Source: Gudongella sp051744365
Lineage (GTDB): Bacteria > Bacillota > Clostridia > Tissierellales > Tissierellaceae
NCBI GenBank assembly: GCA_051744365.1
Contig: JBNJCX010000010.1
Location: forward strand, 1 to 53,057
DNA length: 53,057 nucleotides
Reading direction: 5' to 3'
Position numbers and translations under genes: made by a program. The notes beneath the pieces were generated by a model. The model had not been told where the DNA came from. It saw only the letters and a program-made list of their open reading frames with translations, and made no database searches. Shown piece after piece: positions 42,882 through 50,933 of the stretch (the first letter of the stretch is position 1; each line of letters starts with the position of its first letter).

Positions 42882-43833
42882 CTCTTTCACCCCCTTCACG
42901 ATCATTCAGGCTTCCTAAAACCCTTTTAGCTTCATCAATCAATTGTTCGATTATTTCACTACATGGTTTTATGTCTCTGATCATCCCGACAATTTGTCCA
43001 GACATTACAGAGCCTTTGTCAACGTCACCTTCCACAACCGCCAATCGCAGTCTACCGGCACCCATCCTTTCCAGCTCTTCAACAGTGGCTCCCGTCTTCT
43101 CCAGTTCCATGAATTCCCTGGTAAACTGGTTTCTGATTACCCTTACAGGATGTCCCGTGCTTCTTCCAGTTACAAGTGCATCCCTGTCCTTTGCATTGAT
43201 TAGCTTATCCTTGTAATTCTGGTGTACCTTTGCCTCTGTTGAACACACAAATCTAGTACCAAGCTGTACGCCGTTTGCACCAAGGGCCAATGCTGCAACT
43301 ACTCCTCTTCCGTCTGCAATTCCGCCAGCAGCTATTACTGGTATTGAAACAGCATCACATACCTGGGGGACCAGAGCCATTGTAGTAAGCTCTCCTATAT
43401 GTCCACCAGCTTCGGTACCCTCAGCTATAAGGGCATCAACTCCCTGCTTTTCCAATCTCTTGGCCAAAGACACTGTAGGAACCACAGGAATCACCTTTAT
43501 ATTTTGTTCCCTGAACCTTTGAAGAAACTTCCCGGGATTCCCTGCTCCTGTGGTTACCACAGGTACTTTTTCATCACAGACAATATCTACAATATCCTCT
43601 ACAAATGGTGATAAAAGCATAATATTTACACCAAATGGTTTATCAGTCATCGTTTTCAGCTTCCTGATTTCATTTCTAACATAGTCCCCTGGTGCATTAC
43701 CGGCTGCAATAATTCCAAGTCCACCGGCCTCCGAAACTGCAGCTGCCAGTTCACTGGTTGCAACCCACGCCATCCCTCCCTGGAATATGGGGTACTTGAT
43801 TCCAAGAAGCTCCTTCAATCTTGAATCAAACAT
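42874..43833 (-). CDS. fabK: Enoyl-ACP reductase II (FMN-dependent)
   Basis: A flavin-containing enoyl-ACP reductase replacing FabI, as in streptococci and many clostridia. 319 residues, TIM-barrel: YPIFQGGMAWVATSELAAAV, PFGVNIMLLSP, EGTEAGGHIG (active-site His), PVIAAGGIADG and GVQLGTRFVCSTE (FMN phosphate loop). Triclosan-insensitive family (established knowledge). Its ribosome site and ATG lie within the last codons of fabH (8-nt overlap). The plus-strand gene at 45447 is a distant relative. Confidence 0.96.
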   Translation of the reverse strand: MFDSRLKELLGIKYPIFQGGMAWVATSELAAAVSEAGGLGIIAAGNAPGDYVRNEIRKLKTMTDKPFGVNIMLLSPFVEDIVDIVCDEKVPVVTTGAGNPGKFLQRFREQNIKVIPVVPTVSLAKRLEKQGVDALIAEGTEAGGHIGELTTMALVPQVCDAVSIPVIAAGGIADGRGVVAALALGANGVQLGTRFVCSTEAKVHQNYKDKLINAKDRDALVTGRSTGHPVRVIRNQFTREFMELEKTGATVEELERMGAGRLRLAVVEGDVDKGSVMSGQIVGMIRDIKPCSEIIEQLIDEAKRVLGSLNDREGGERDE

Positions 43834-44833
43834 TGCTTACCTCCTTGTTCCACTTAAGGACAACAGATGCCCATGACATTCCTGCTCCAAATGCAATCAA
43901 GAGCAGATTGTCACCTTTTTTTATAAGGTTGCTTTTTACAGCCTCATCCAGAGCTACTGGCACGGAGGCTGCAGACGTATTCCCATATTTTGTAAGATTA
44001 ATATGAGTCTTATCCTTACTCAATCCTAGTTTTTTCATTGCTGCATCAATAATTCTGCTGTTTGCCTGGTGAGATATCATGAAATCCAATTCCTCTTTTA
44101 ACAGTCCTGCGCTCTCCAGAACTCTCAGTGAGGACTGTTCCATTACTCTCACAGCAAACTTGAATACTTCCTTACCATCCATCTTGATGGTATGAAGCTT
44201 ATTTTTTACTGTCTCTTCTGTAGCAGGGTATCTAGACCCTCCTGCAGGTATTATTAATGCGTCTCCTTTGACACCATCTGACCCAAGCTCTGAAGAAAGA
44301 ATCCCAAAACTTTCGTCACATGGTTCCAAAACACACGCCCCCGCTCCGTCTCCAAACAAAACGCAGGTATTTCTGTCCTCCCAGTCCACTACCTTGGACA
44401 GGGTTTCAGCACCTATTATCAGAACCTTCTTGTACATTCCCGACGAAATAAAGTTTGCTCCGGTGACCAATCCGTAAACGAACCCTGAACATCCAACACT
44501 TATATCAAATGCAGCTGCCTTGTTTGCTCCGATGTTCTTTTGAACCATTGCAGCCGTTGAAGGAAATATATAGTCCGGCGTTGCCGTAGCTACAATTATC
44601 AAGTCCAGCTCCTCCGGTTCAATTGCTGCATCCTTAAGAGCATTCCATGCTGCTATTGTGGAAAGATCCGATGTTACCTGATCCTTGTCCGCAATTCTTC
44701 GCTCCTCAATACCGGTCCTTGACACTATCCATTCATTGCTTGTATCAACAATCTTGGCCAGATCATCGTTGGTCATCACATTCTCGGGAAGATAGCTTCC
44801 TACTCCTGTGATTCCTACAGATATTTTATTCAA
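43826..44833 (-). CDS. fabH: Beta-ketoacyl-ACP synthase III
   Basis: Starts fatty acid chains by condensing an acyl-CoA with malonyl-ACP, setting straight or branched type. 335 residues. Catalytic triad: C115 in VGCSGFVYG, H255 in SHQANSRI, N285 in KYGNTSAAS. The start is a TTG at 44833 with AGGAGG 7 nt upstream; no ATG is suitably placed. First gene of the minus-strand fab operon; neighbouring buk/ptb/vor genes suggest branched acyl-CoA primers may be available (inference). Confidence 0.96.
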   Translation of the reverse strand: MNKISVGITGVGSYLPENVMTNDDLAKIVDTSNEWIVSRTGIEERRIADKDQVTSDLSTIAAWNALKDAAIEPEELDLIIVATATPDYIFPSTAAMVQKNIGANKAAAFDISVGCSGFVYGLVTGANFISSGMYKKVLIIGAETLSKVVDWEDRNTCVLFGDGAGACVLEPCDESFGILSSELGSDGVKGDALIIPAGGSRYPATEETVKNKLHTIKMDGKEVFKFAVRVMEQSSLRVLESAGLLKEELDFMISHQANSRIIDAAMKKLGLSKDKTHINLTKYGNTSAASVPVALDEAVKSNLIKKGDNLLLIAFGAGMSWASVVLKWNKEVSNV

Positions 44834-44865
44834 TTTACCACCTCCTGGTTATTTAGGGGGATTAA

Positions 44866-44921
44866 AAGTTTGCAAATTTTTCTATTTTAAATTATCATTG
44901 TTTATAGGAACATGCAAACTT
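44866..44921. promoter_or_regulatory. Inverted repeat in the fabH/fabZ divergent promoter region
   Basis: AAGTTTGCA (44866-44874) and its exact complement TGCAAACTT (44913-44921) are 38 nt apart, inside the 166-nt gap between divergent fabH and fabZ. Candidate -10 boxes lie within or just beside this interval (TATAGT at 44930 on plus). It may be a two-half-site operator; no FapR, FabT or FabR gene is visible in the window. Confidence 0.4.
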
Positions 44922-44999
44922 AACAACAGTATAGTACAAAACGAGGATTTAATCAACATTTTATTTCCTCCAATGATGTTTGAAGGGAGGTGTAAACCA

Positions 45000-45428
45000 G
45001 TGAAAACATACAGTATCAGAGATATTATGGAACTTATTCCCCACAGGCAGCCCTTTCTTTTCGTGGATAGAGTCCAGGTGGAAGAGGGAGGCAAAAAGGG
45101 TACAGGGTATAAGCTTGTTACCATAAATGAGCCTTTCTTCCAGGGACACTTTCCCGGAAATCCTGTTATGCCCGGTGTATTAATAATTGAAACCATGGCT
45201 CAGGTAGGAGCAGTGATACTTCTAGGCAGAGATGACTTCAAAGGAAAAACCCCTTACTTCGCAGGAATAAACAAATTTAGATTTAAAAGGAAGGTCCAGC
45301 CTGGAGATGTTCTGAGAATGGATGTTGAAATAACAAAATTACGTGGTACAATAGGAATCGGTCAGGGTATTGCCTATGTTGATGACGAGGTTGCCGCAGA
45401 AGGTGAATTTTTATTTGCCATAGATTAA
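45000..45428 (+). CDS. fabZ: 3-hydroxyacyl-ACP dehydratase
   Basis: Dehydrates 3-hydroxyacyl-ACP. 142 residues from a GTG at 45000, with GGGAGG 9 nt upstream; the product begins VKTYSIRDIMELIPHRQPFLFVDR like other FabZ, so longer upstream starts are rejected. Catalytic H50 in GHFPGNPVMPG and E64 in IIETMAQ. It is transcribed away from the rest of the fab operon and is followed 18 nt later by an NMO-like flavoprotein. Confidence 0.96.
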   Translation: MKTYSIRDIMELIPHRQPFLFVDRVQVEEGGKKGTGYKLVTINEPFFQGHFPGNPVMPGVLIIETMAQVGAVILLGRDDFKGKTPYFAGINKFRFKRKVQPGDVLRMDVEITKLRGTIGIGQGIAYVDDEVAAEGEFLFAID

Positions 45429-45446
45429 TAGAGAGAAGGTATATTG

Positions 45447-46505
45447 ATGAAACAATTGAAAATAGGAGACAAAATGACCCGCCTTCCTATAATTCAGGGA
45501 GGAATGGGAGTAGGCGTATCTCTTTCAGGACTGGCATCAGCTGTTGCCAACAGAGGTGGCGTAGGTGTAATTTCAGGTGTTCAGATTGGTTTCAGGGAAC
45601 CGGATTTTATGACCAACACCAAGGAAGCAAATATAAGGGCATTAAGAAAAGAAATACGACTGGCTAGAGAAAAAAGTCCACTTGGAATCCTTGGAGTAAA
45701 CCTTATGGTTGCCATTGAGAATTATGCCGAAATGGTAAAGGCAGCAGTGGAAGAAAAAATTGATTTGATAATTTCTGGAGCAGGCTTGCCAAATGACCTA
45801 CCGGGACTTGTAAAGGGAAGTAAAACAAAAATTGCTCCCATAGTTTCCTCAGGTAAGGCTGCTGCAGTAATTACCAAGTTATGGATGAAAAGGTATGATT
45901 ATTTCCCAGAGCTAATAATAATAGAAGGTCCTCTTGCAGGTGGACATCTTGGGTTCAGCAAAGAAGTGCTCACAAGTGAATCAATTCCCGAGCTTGAGGA
46001 TATTTTCCATGAAGTAAAGAAAGCCATTGAGCCATTTGAAGAAAAGTCCGGAAAAACTGCACAGATTGTCGTTGCAGGAGGAATCTACAATGGTGAAGAC
46101 ATTAAAAAATTCTTGGATTTGGGGGCGGACGGAGTTCAGATGGGAACAAGATTTGTTGCCACTGAGGAATGTGATGCCCATGAGAATTACAAGATGGTAT
46201 ATGTGGAATCCACGGAGGATGCAATCGGCTATATTACAAGCCCAGTTGGAATGCCTGGACAAGCTGTGATAAATCCCTATATTGAAAGGGTCTCTATGGA
46301 AAGAGAGAAAATCACCAAATGCTATAACTGTCTCAAAGCATGTAACCCTGCCACAGCACCTTATTGTATAACCAGTGCTCTTGTAAGAGCTGTCCAGGGA
46401 GATGTGGACAACGGCTTGGTGTTCATTGGTAAAAAGGGATATTTAATCGACAAAATCTCTACTGTAGATAATCTTATGGATGAATTTGAAGAAGCCTTAA
46501 GCTAA
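45447..46505 (+). CDS. Nitronate monooxygenase/FabK-like flavoprotein with Cys cluster
   Basis: 352 residues, FMN TIM-barrel related to FabK and nitronate monooxygenases: PIIQGGMGVGVSLSGLASAV, GVNLMVAIENY, EGPLAGGHLGFS (His at the active site), VAGGIYNGEDI and GVQMGTRFVATEEC. After the barrel comes C-x2-C-x3-C-x7-C (CYNCLKACNPATAPYC, about 292-307), absent from the fabK product nearby and able to hold a metal or Fe-S cluster. Its place behind fabZ suggests a role in acyl metabolism, perhaps an alternative enoyl or unsaturated-acyl step, but this is inference. The ATG at 45447 follows AAGG. Confidence 0.85.
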   Translation: MKQLKIGDKMTRLPIIQGGMGVGVSLSGLASAVANRGGVGVISGVQIGFREPDFMTNTKEANIRALRKEIRLAREKSPLGILGVNLMVAIENYAEMVKAAVEEKIDLIISGAGLPNDLPGLVKGSKTKIAPIVSSGKAAAVITKLWMKRYDYFPELIIIEGPLAGGHLGFSKEVLTSESIPELEDIFHEVKKAIEPFEEKSGKTAQIVVAGGIYNGEDIKKFLDLGADGVQMGTRFVATEECDAHENYKMVYVESTEDAIGYITSPVGMPGQAVINPYIERVSMEREKITKCYNCLKACNPATAPYCITSALVRAVQGDVDNGLVFIGKKGYLIDKISTVDNLMDEFEEALS

Positions 46506-46540
46506 AAGAAGCCAGACCTAAAACGGTCTGGCTTCTTCAT
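46506..46540. terminator. Shared terminator of the NMO-like gene and the vor operon
   Basis: A 13-bp perfect stem AAGAAGCCAGACC/GGTCTGGCTTCTT (46506-46518, 46525-46537) with a 6-nt loop between convergent genes; no long T-run. Confidence 0.8.
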
Positions 46541-46543
46541 TGT

Positions 46544-47101
46544 CTATGCATTTACTTTTATCTGGTCTTTAACAGCTTCTGCTCCCTTTTGAAGTGCTTC
46601 CTTGTTTATAGGAAGAAGATGAGCCTTTGTCTCTCCAAAAACCTTTCCAAAGGCCTCATATACAGATTCAATCTTAATTGCTCCTGTAATCTCAATGTAT
46701 GCACCAAGCATTACCATGTTGGCAATTTTGGGATTTCCAAGCTTTATAGCTATATCATTTGCTGGAATGTAATACACGTTTATATCATCTCTTGTTGCCT
46801 TCTTCTCAATAAGTGATGAGTTTATCATAAGGTTTCCACCTGGTACAACACTCTCTTCAAACTTATCAAGTGATGGGAGATTCAATACAACAGCTGTAGT
46901 TGCCTCAAGTACAACGGGTGATCCCACTGGATCTGATGATATTGTAACATTACAGTTTGCAGTACCTCCGCGCATTTCTGGCCCGTATGACGGCAACCAT
47001 GATACATTCCTTCCTTCAACCATTCCGGAGTAAGTCAAAAGTTGTCCCATAGCCATAACTCCCTGTCCACCAAATCCAGCAATAATCAATCTCTCTTCCA
47101 T
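46544..47101 (-). CDS. 2-oxoacid:ferredoxin oxidoreductase, gamma subunit
   Basis: 185 residues from the ATG at 47101, which has AGAGGAGG upstream; a longer frame to 47173 overlaps the beta gene. IIAGFGGQGVMAMGQLL begins the gamma (POR_C-like) domain; SWLPSYGPEMRGGTANCNV is a second family signature. Together with the alpha, beta and delta genes upstream it forms a complete enzyme that oxidises a 2-oxoacid to acyl-CoA with reduction of ferredoxin. Last gene of the operon. Confidence 0.94.
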   Translation of the reverse strand: MEERLIIAGFGGQGVMAMGQLLTYSGMVEGRNVSWLPSYGPEMRGGTANCNVTISSDPVGSPVVLEATTAVVLNLPSLDKFEESVVPGGNLMINSSLIEKKATRDDINVYYIPANDIAIKLGNPKIANMVMLGAYIEITGAIKIESVYEAFGKVFGETKAHLLPINKEALQKGAEAVKDQIKVNA

Positions 47102-47103
47102 AT

Positions 47104-47850
47104 CTATTCTACCTCCTCTGGCTTTCTGAAGTTTCCTAATGGATAGTAAGGAATCATGTTCTTTTCCAACCATCTAAGCGCTTCCACAGGTGTCAGACCC
47201 CAGTTTGTAGGACATGTTGACAATACCTCAACAATACCGAATCCCTTCCCCTCCAGCTGAACCTTAAATGCTTCCCTAATGGCTTTCTTTGCTTTTCTTA
47301 TATTTGCAGGCGAGTTGACTGCAACCCTTTCTACAAAGGCTGCTCCGTCTATTGTTGCAAGAAGCTCTGACATCTTGATTGGTTTGCCGGTTGTGGCCTC
47401 ATCCCGACCGTATGGAGAAGTTGTTGTTTTCTGTCCGATCAATGTAGTAGGTGCCATCTGTCCTCCGGTCATTCCATATATTGCGTTGTTTACGAAGATA
47501 GTAGTGAATTTCTCTCCTCTATGGGCTGCATGAACGATCTCAGCAGTTCCGATAGATGCCAGGTCTCCATCTCCCTGATAGGTAAACACGAAATTATTTG
47601 GGTGAACCCTTTTGATACCAGTAGCAACAGCTGGAGCTCTACCATGAGCAGCCTCGTGCATATCTATATTAAAATATTCGTATGCAAGAACTGAACATCC
47701 TACAGGAGCTACCCCTATTGCTTCATCCAGAAGATCCATTTCCTCCAGCACCTCAGCAACAAGTCTGTGGATTATTCCATGGGTACAACCTGGACAATAA
47801 TGGGTTGGTATATCGACTAGCCCTTTTGTTTTTTCAAATATTACTGCCAT
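47104..47850 (-). CDS. 2-oxoacid:ferredoxin oxidoreductase, beta (TPP) subunit
   Basis: 248 residues. Thiamine pyrophosphate-binding subunit: YCPGCTHGI near the start, GDGDLASIGT (TPP/Mg motif, about 94-103) and NNAIYGMTGGQMAPTT (the N ligand). The ATG overlaps the alpha-subunit stop by one base (TAATG), with GGAGGTG in the end of that gene, implying coupled translation. The type is closest to 2-oxoisovalerate or 2-oxoglutarate oxidoreductases; buk/ptb linkage favours 2-oxoisovalerate (VorC-like) but this is inference. Confidence 0.94.
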   Translation of the reverse strand: MAVIFEKTKGLVDIPTHYCPGCTHGIIHRLVAEVLEEMDLLDEAIGVAPVGCSVLAYEYFNIDMHEAAHGRAPAVATGIKRVHPNNFVFTYQGDGDLASIGTAEIVHAAHRGEKFTTIFVNNAIYGMTGGQMAPTTLIGQKTTTSPYGRDEATTGKPIKMSELLATIDGAAFVERVAVNSPANIRKAKKAIREAFKVQLEGKGFGIVEVLSTCPTNWGLTPVEALRWLEKNMIPYYPLGNFRKPEEVE

Positions 47851-48911
47851 TATTGGTCACCTCCGAGAATTTCCTTTACCTTATCAACAATCTCCTCAGG
47901 ACCAGGTACCATTCCGCCTGTTCTCCCATGGAAATATGTCGGCATTCTTCCGTTAAGTGAAAGTTTAACATCATCAATCATCTGTCCGGTGCTCATTTCA
48001 ACTGTAAGAACACCTTTGCAGTTGTCGTTTATTTTATCAAAGGCTTCATTTGGGAATGGGTACAGACTTATTGGTCTGATTAACCCAACCTTGTAGCCTT
48101 TTTTTTCAAGTTTTGTTATTGCAGTCTTGGCTATACGTGAGGTTGTTCCATAAGCGCTTATTACAAGATCTGCATCCTCAAGATTATACACTTCAACTCT
48201 TTTTTCATTTTCCCTCATTTTTGCATACTTTGCTTGAAGATGTACATTATGTTCCTCAAGGTCTTCTGGCTGGAGGTATAGTGAATTTATAACGTTTTTC
48301 TGCTTTCCATTGCCCTTGCCTCTTGTTGCCCAGTCCTTCTCAGGAATGTCAGCTCTAGGTTTATAATTGAACTCAACCGGCTCCATCATCTGACCAATCA
48401 TACCATCTCCCAGAATCATTACGGGAGTTCTGTAAATATCTGCAAGGTCAAATCCTTCCATTACAAGGTCAACAAGCTCCTGCACATTTGCAGGTGCCAA
48501 TACAAGCAACCTGTAATCACCGTTTCCTCCACCTCTCGTTGCAAGGAAATAGTCTCCCTGTGCAGGCTGGATACTTCCAAGTCCTGGTCCACCTCTCATC
48601 ATATCAACAATAATACATGGCAACTCTGCACCTGCAAGGTAGGATATTCCCTCCTGCTTAAGTGCGATACCTGGGCTTGATGATGATGTCATAACCCTTG
48701 CGCCTGCTCCAGATGCTCCATAAACCATATTGATTGCAGCTACCTCAGATTCTGCCTGTACATAGGCTCCTCCTACCTTAGGTAACTCTCTTGACATATA
48801 TTCGGGAACCTCACTCTGAGGAGTAATGGGATATCCAAAGAAATAATGGCATCCTGCTGCTATTGCAGCTGCTCCTACAGCTTCATTCCCTTTCATTAGA
48901 ACTTTTGTCAT
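47850..48911 (-). CDS. 2-oxoacid:ferredoxin oxidoreductase, alpha subunit (VorB-like)
   Basis: 353 residues. Pyrimidine-binding transketolase-like domain: GNEAVGAAAIAAGCHYFFGY and PITPQSEVPEYM, then QAESEVAAINMVYGAS and SSSSPGIALKQEGISYLAGAE; C-terminal transketolase domain II from about 240. GLGSIQPAQGDYFLATRGGG is characteristic of the VorB group (3-methyl-2-oxobutanoate dehydrogenase, ferredoxin). Substrate assignment is by pattern and context. It lies 14 nt after the ferredoxin subunit. Confidence 0.94.
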   Translation of the reverse strand: MTKVLMKGNEAVGAAAIAAGCHYFFGYPITPQSEVPEYMSRELPKVGGAYVQAESEVAAINMVYGASGAGARVMTSSSSPGIALKQEGISYLAGAELPCIIVDMMRGGPGLGSIQPAQGDYFLATRGGGNGDYRLLVLAPANVQELVDLVMEGFDLADIYRTPVMILGDGMIGQMMEPVEFNYKPRADIPEKDWATRGKGNGKQKNVINSLYLQPEDLEEHNVHLQAKYAKMRENEKRVEVYNLEDADLVISAYGTTSRIAKTAITKLEKKGYKVGLIRPISLYPFPNEAFDKINDNCKGVLTVEMSTGQMIDDVKLSLNGRMPTYFHGRTGGMVPGPEEIVDKVKEILGGDQ

Positions 48912-48925
48912 ATGTAACCCCTCCC

Positions 48926-49147
48926 TTATAATCTTTCCACAGTAATAACAACGTCAGGACAGATAGTTGCACAATTTGTACACGCTATACACTTGTCCAT
49001 CTCTTCTATTGATGCAGGGTGGTACCCTTTCTTATTGATTCTCCCCTTATCAAGTGAAATGATGTTTACAGGACAAACTGATACACAAAGGCCGCAGCCC
49101 TTGCACAGGTCGTCCTCAAATATTACATTACCTTTAACCTTAGCCAT
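48926..49147 (-). CDS. 2-oxoacid:ferredoxin oxidoreductase, delta (2x4Fe-4S) subunit
   Basis: 73 residues with two ferredoxin motifs: CKGCGLCVSVCPVN and CIACTNCATICPDVV (each C-x2-C-x2-C-x3-CP), enough for two 4Fe-4S clusters that pass electrons from the TPP site to ferredoxin. GGAGG precedes the ATG. First of the four oxidoreductase genes. Confidence 0.95.
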   Translation of the reverse strand: MAKVKGNVIFEDDLCKGCGLCVSVCPVNIISLDKGRINKKGYHPASIEEMDKCIACTNCATICPDVVITVERL

Positions 49148-49166
49148 AATCCTGGTCCTCCTTTTT

Positions 49167-49841
49167 TCATAGCATCCACTCTTCCCTCATATACAGCTTA
49201 ATGGGGAAAACGTTGTCTCCGAGTTCCTCAGGCAGCTTATCCGCCAGAGTCTCCAGACATACATTATACTTAATTGGCAGGCCCGTCTCTTGGGAGACTT
49301 CCTTGGCCAAATTATAGCCTCTCATAACATCCTCCACAGTCGTACTTTTCAAAAGATGTGTGTTATTTATTATACCTGTTATCTTTGCTCTGGCAACATC
49401 CTGGATTTTTACAATATACTCTAGTACCTGGTCAACGGTCCCAGTTTCGGGCCTGTTGGCATTCAGCACGAAAAACATATCGTAATCTCCCTCCTTGAAG
49501 TAGCTGTGATATCTACCTAGGGTTCTTGCTCCCTCAGCATTACCTCCTATGTCCATTATAGCCTCATAGGAAGTATCCTGCAATGGAGTCAAGACCTCTC
49601 CGGGTATTGCAGGCAAATCTACGGAAGAGCCCTTTAAGGCACCACCGATGACCCTTATCCCATTCTCTTCAAGGATTTGAGTTTTTTCCCTGCTTCTAAA
49701 ATATAGATTTACAACATCCAGGTCAACCAAAGCTACCTTCTTTCCCCGCTTGGCAAGCTTCATCGCGTAATTTACGCTGAATTCAGTCTTGCCGCTGCCG
49801 TAATGTCCAACTATGATTCTTATTCTTTTGTCATTATTCAT
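49167..49841 (-). CDS. P-loop ATPase of the CobQ/MinD-like type, function unknown
   Basis: 224 residues. Walker A is IIVGHYGSGKTEFSVNYA (about 9-26), followed by KRGKKVALVDLDVVNLYFRSRE (VDLD as in the MinD/ArsA SIMIBI class) and MDIGGNAEGARTLGRY, then ITGIINNTHLL (N-x-x-H in the base-recognition place). It lacks the MinD C-terminal amphipathic helix and CobB/CobQ amidase parts. Its ribosome site is in the buk stop; it lies between buk (9 nt) and the ferredoxin subunit (19 nt), so it is part of the operon. A chaperone or maturation factor for the oxidoreductase is a guess. Confidence 0.85.
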   Translation of the reverse strand: MNNDKRIRIIVGHYGSGKTEFSVNYAMKLAKRGKKVALVDLDVVNLYFRSREKTQILEENGIRVIGGALKGSSVDLPAIPGEVLTPLQDTSYEAIMDIGGNAEGARTLGRYHSYFKEGDYDMFFVLNANRPETGTVDQVLEYIVKIQDVARAKITGIINNTHLLKSTTVEDVMRGYNLAKEVSQETGLPIKYNVCLETLADKLPEELGDNVFPIKLYMREEWML

Positions 49842-49850
49842 TCCATTCTC

Positions 49851-50924
49851 CTAACTGTATACCTTGGGAGACTCCTCTTGTCTCAGTACTCTAAGTCCTC
49901 CCTCGGCAAGTGCCTGAAGCTCATCCTCTCCTGGATATACTGTCACTCCACTTATATAACCAACCATTTCCTTTATCCAGCCTGTAAACATCTCGTCATA
50001 GGCAATCCCTCCAGTGATTATAATCTGATTCACATCACCCTTTAGAACTGCTGCTGCTGCACCGATATCCTTGGAAACCTGATATGCCATTGCCTTGTAA
50101 ATCAACTCAGCATATTCATCCCCCTCCTGGATTCTTTTGACGACTTCCCGTCCGTCATTAGTTCCCAGATAGGATACCAATCCACCATTGCCTTTTAACA
50201 TCTTCTTTACATCATCCAGGGTATATTTTCCCGAGAAACAGAGCTTTACCAAATCTCCAACAGGAAGACCTCCAGTTCTTTCCGGTGAAAAAGCACCTTC
50301 ACCATCAAGTGCATTTCCAACATCAACAATTCTTCCCTTGCGATGTGCGCCTACTGAGATGCCTCCACCAAGATGTGCAACAATCAGGTTCAGGTCCTCG
50401 TATTTCTTGTTTTGCTCCCTGGCGAATCTCCTTGCCACTGCCTTCTGGTTCAATGCGTGAAGAATGCTCTTTCTCTCTATGCCCTTAAGTCCAGATATCC
50501 TTGCAACGTCCTGGAGTTCATCCACTACTACAGGATCTACGATAAAGGCTCTGGCATCTGCTTCCTTGGCAATTTCATGGGCAAGAATCGCCCCAAGGTT
50601 TGATGCGTGCTCTCCTCTTTCTCCAGCTCTAAGGTCCTTTAGCATTTCATCATTGACCTCGTAGGTTCCTCCTTCAATAGGATTTAAGAGTCCCCCTCTT
50701 CCCACTACACCGTCAAGACTCACTATGTCAATATTGTTATTCTTAAGAGCCTCCATTATGATATCCTTCCGGAATTGAAACTGGTCGATTATTTTGTCAT
50801 ATTGTTCAAGCTCATCAACATCATGTCTCAAAGTCTCCTCGAATACCAGTTTTTCATCCTCATATACCCCGATTTTTGTGGATGTTGAACCTGGGTTTAT
50901 TACCAGTAATCTATAAGTTTCCAT
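49851..50924 (-). CDS. buk: Butyrate kinase (first paralogue)
   Basis: An ASKHA-fold kinase transferring phosphate from butyryl- or branched acyl-phosphate to ADP, giving ATP and the acid. 357 residues. VINPGSTSTKIGVYEDE at the start (phosphate-1), VVGRGGLLNPI, DPVVVDELQDVARISGL, VAHLGGGISVGAHRKG (phosphate-2) and IITGGIAYDE (adenosine motif). It lies 9 nt after ptb; AGGAGGG precedes the ATG. The second copy is at 51833-52915, on the other side of ptb. Confidence 0.96.
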   Translation of the reverse strand: METYRLLVINPGSTSTKIGVYEDEKLVFEETLRHDVDELEQYDKIIDQFQFRKDIIMEALKNNNIDIVSLDGVVGRGGLLNPIEGGTYEVNDEMLKDLRAGERGEHASNLGAILAHEIAKEADARAFIVDPVVVDELQDVARISGLKGIERKSILHALNQKAVARRFAREQNKKYEDLNLIVAHLGGGISVGAHRKGRIVDVGNALDGEGAFSPERTGGLPVGDLVKLCFSGKYTLDDVKKMLKGNGGLVSYLGTNDGREVVKRIQEGDEYAELIYKAMAYQVSKDIGAAAAVLKGDVNQIIITGGIAYDEMFTGWIKEMVGYISGVTVYPGEDELQALAEGGLRVLRQEESPKVYS

Positions 50925-50933
50925 AAATCCCTC

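Noticed and set aside
44808..44999. Longer fabZ with an extra N-terminal 64 residues
   Set aside because: The extension is not FabZ-like, overlaps fabH, and the GTG at 45000 has an excellent ribosome site.
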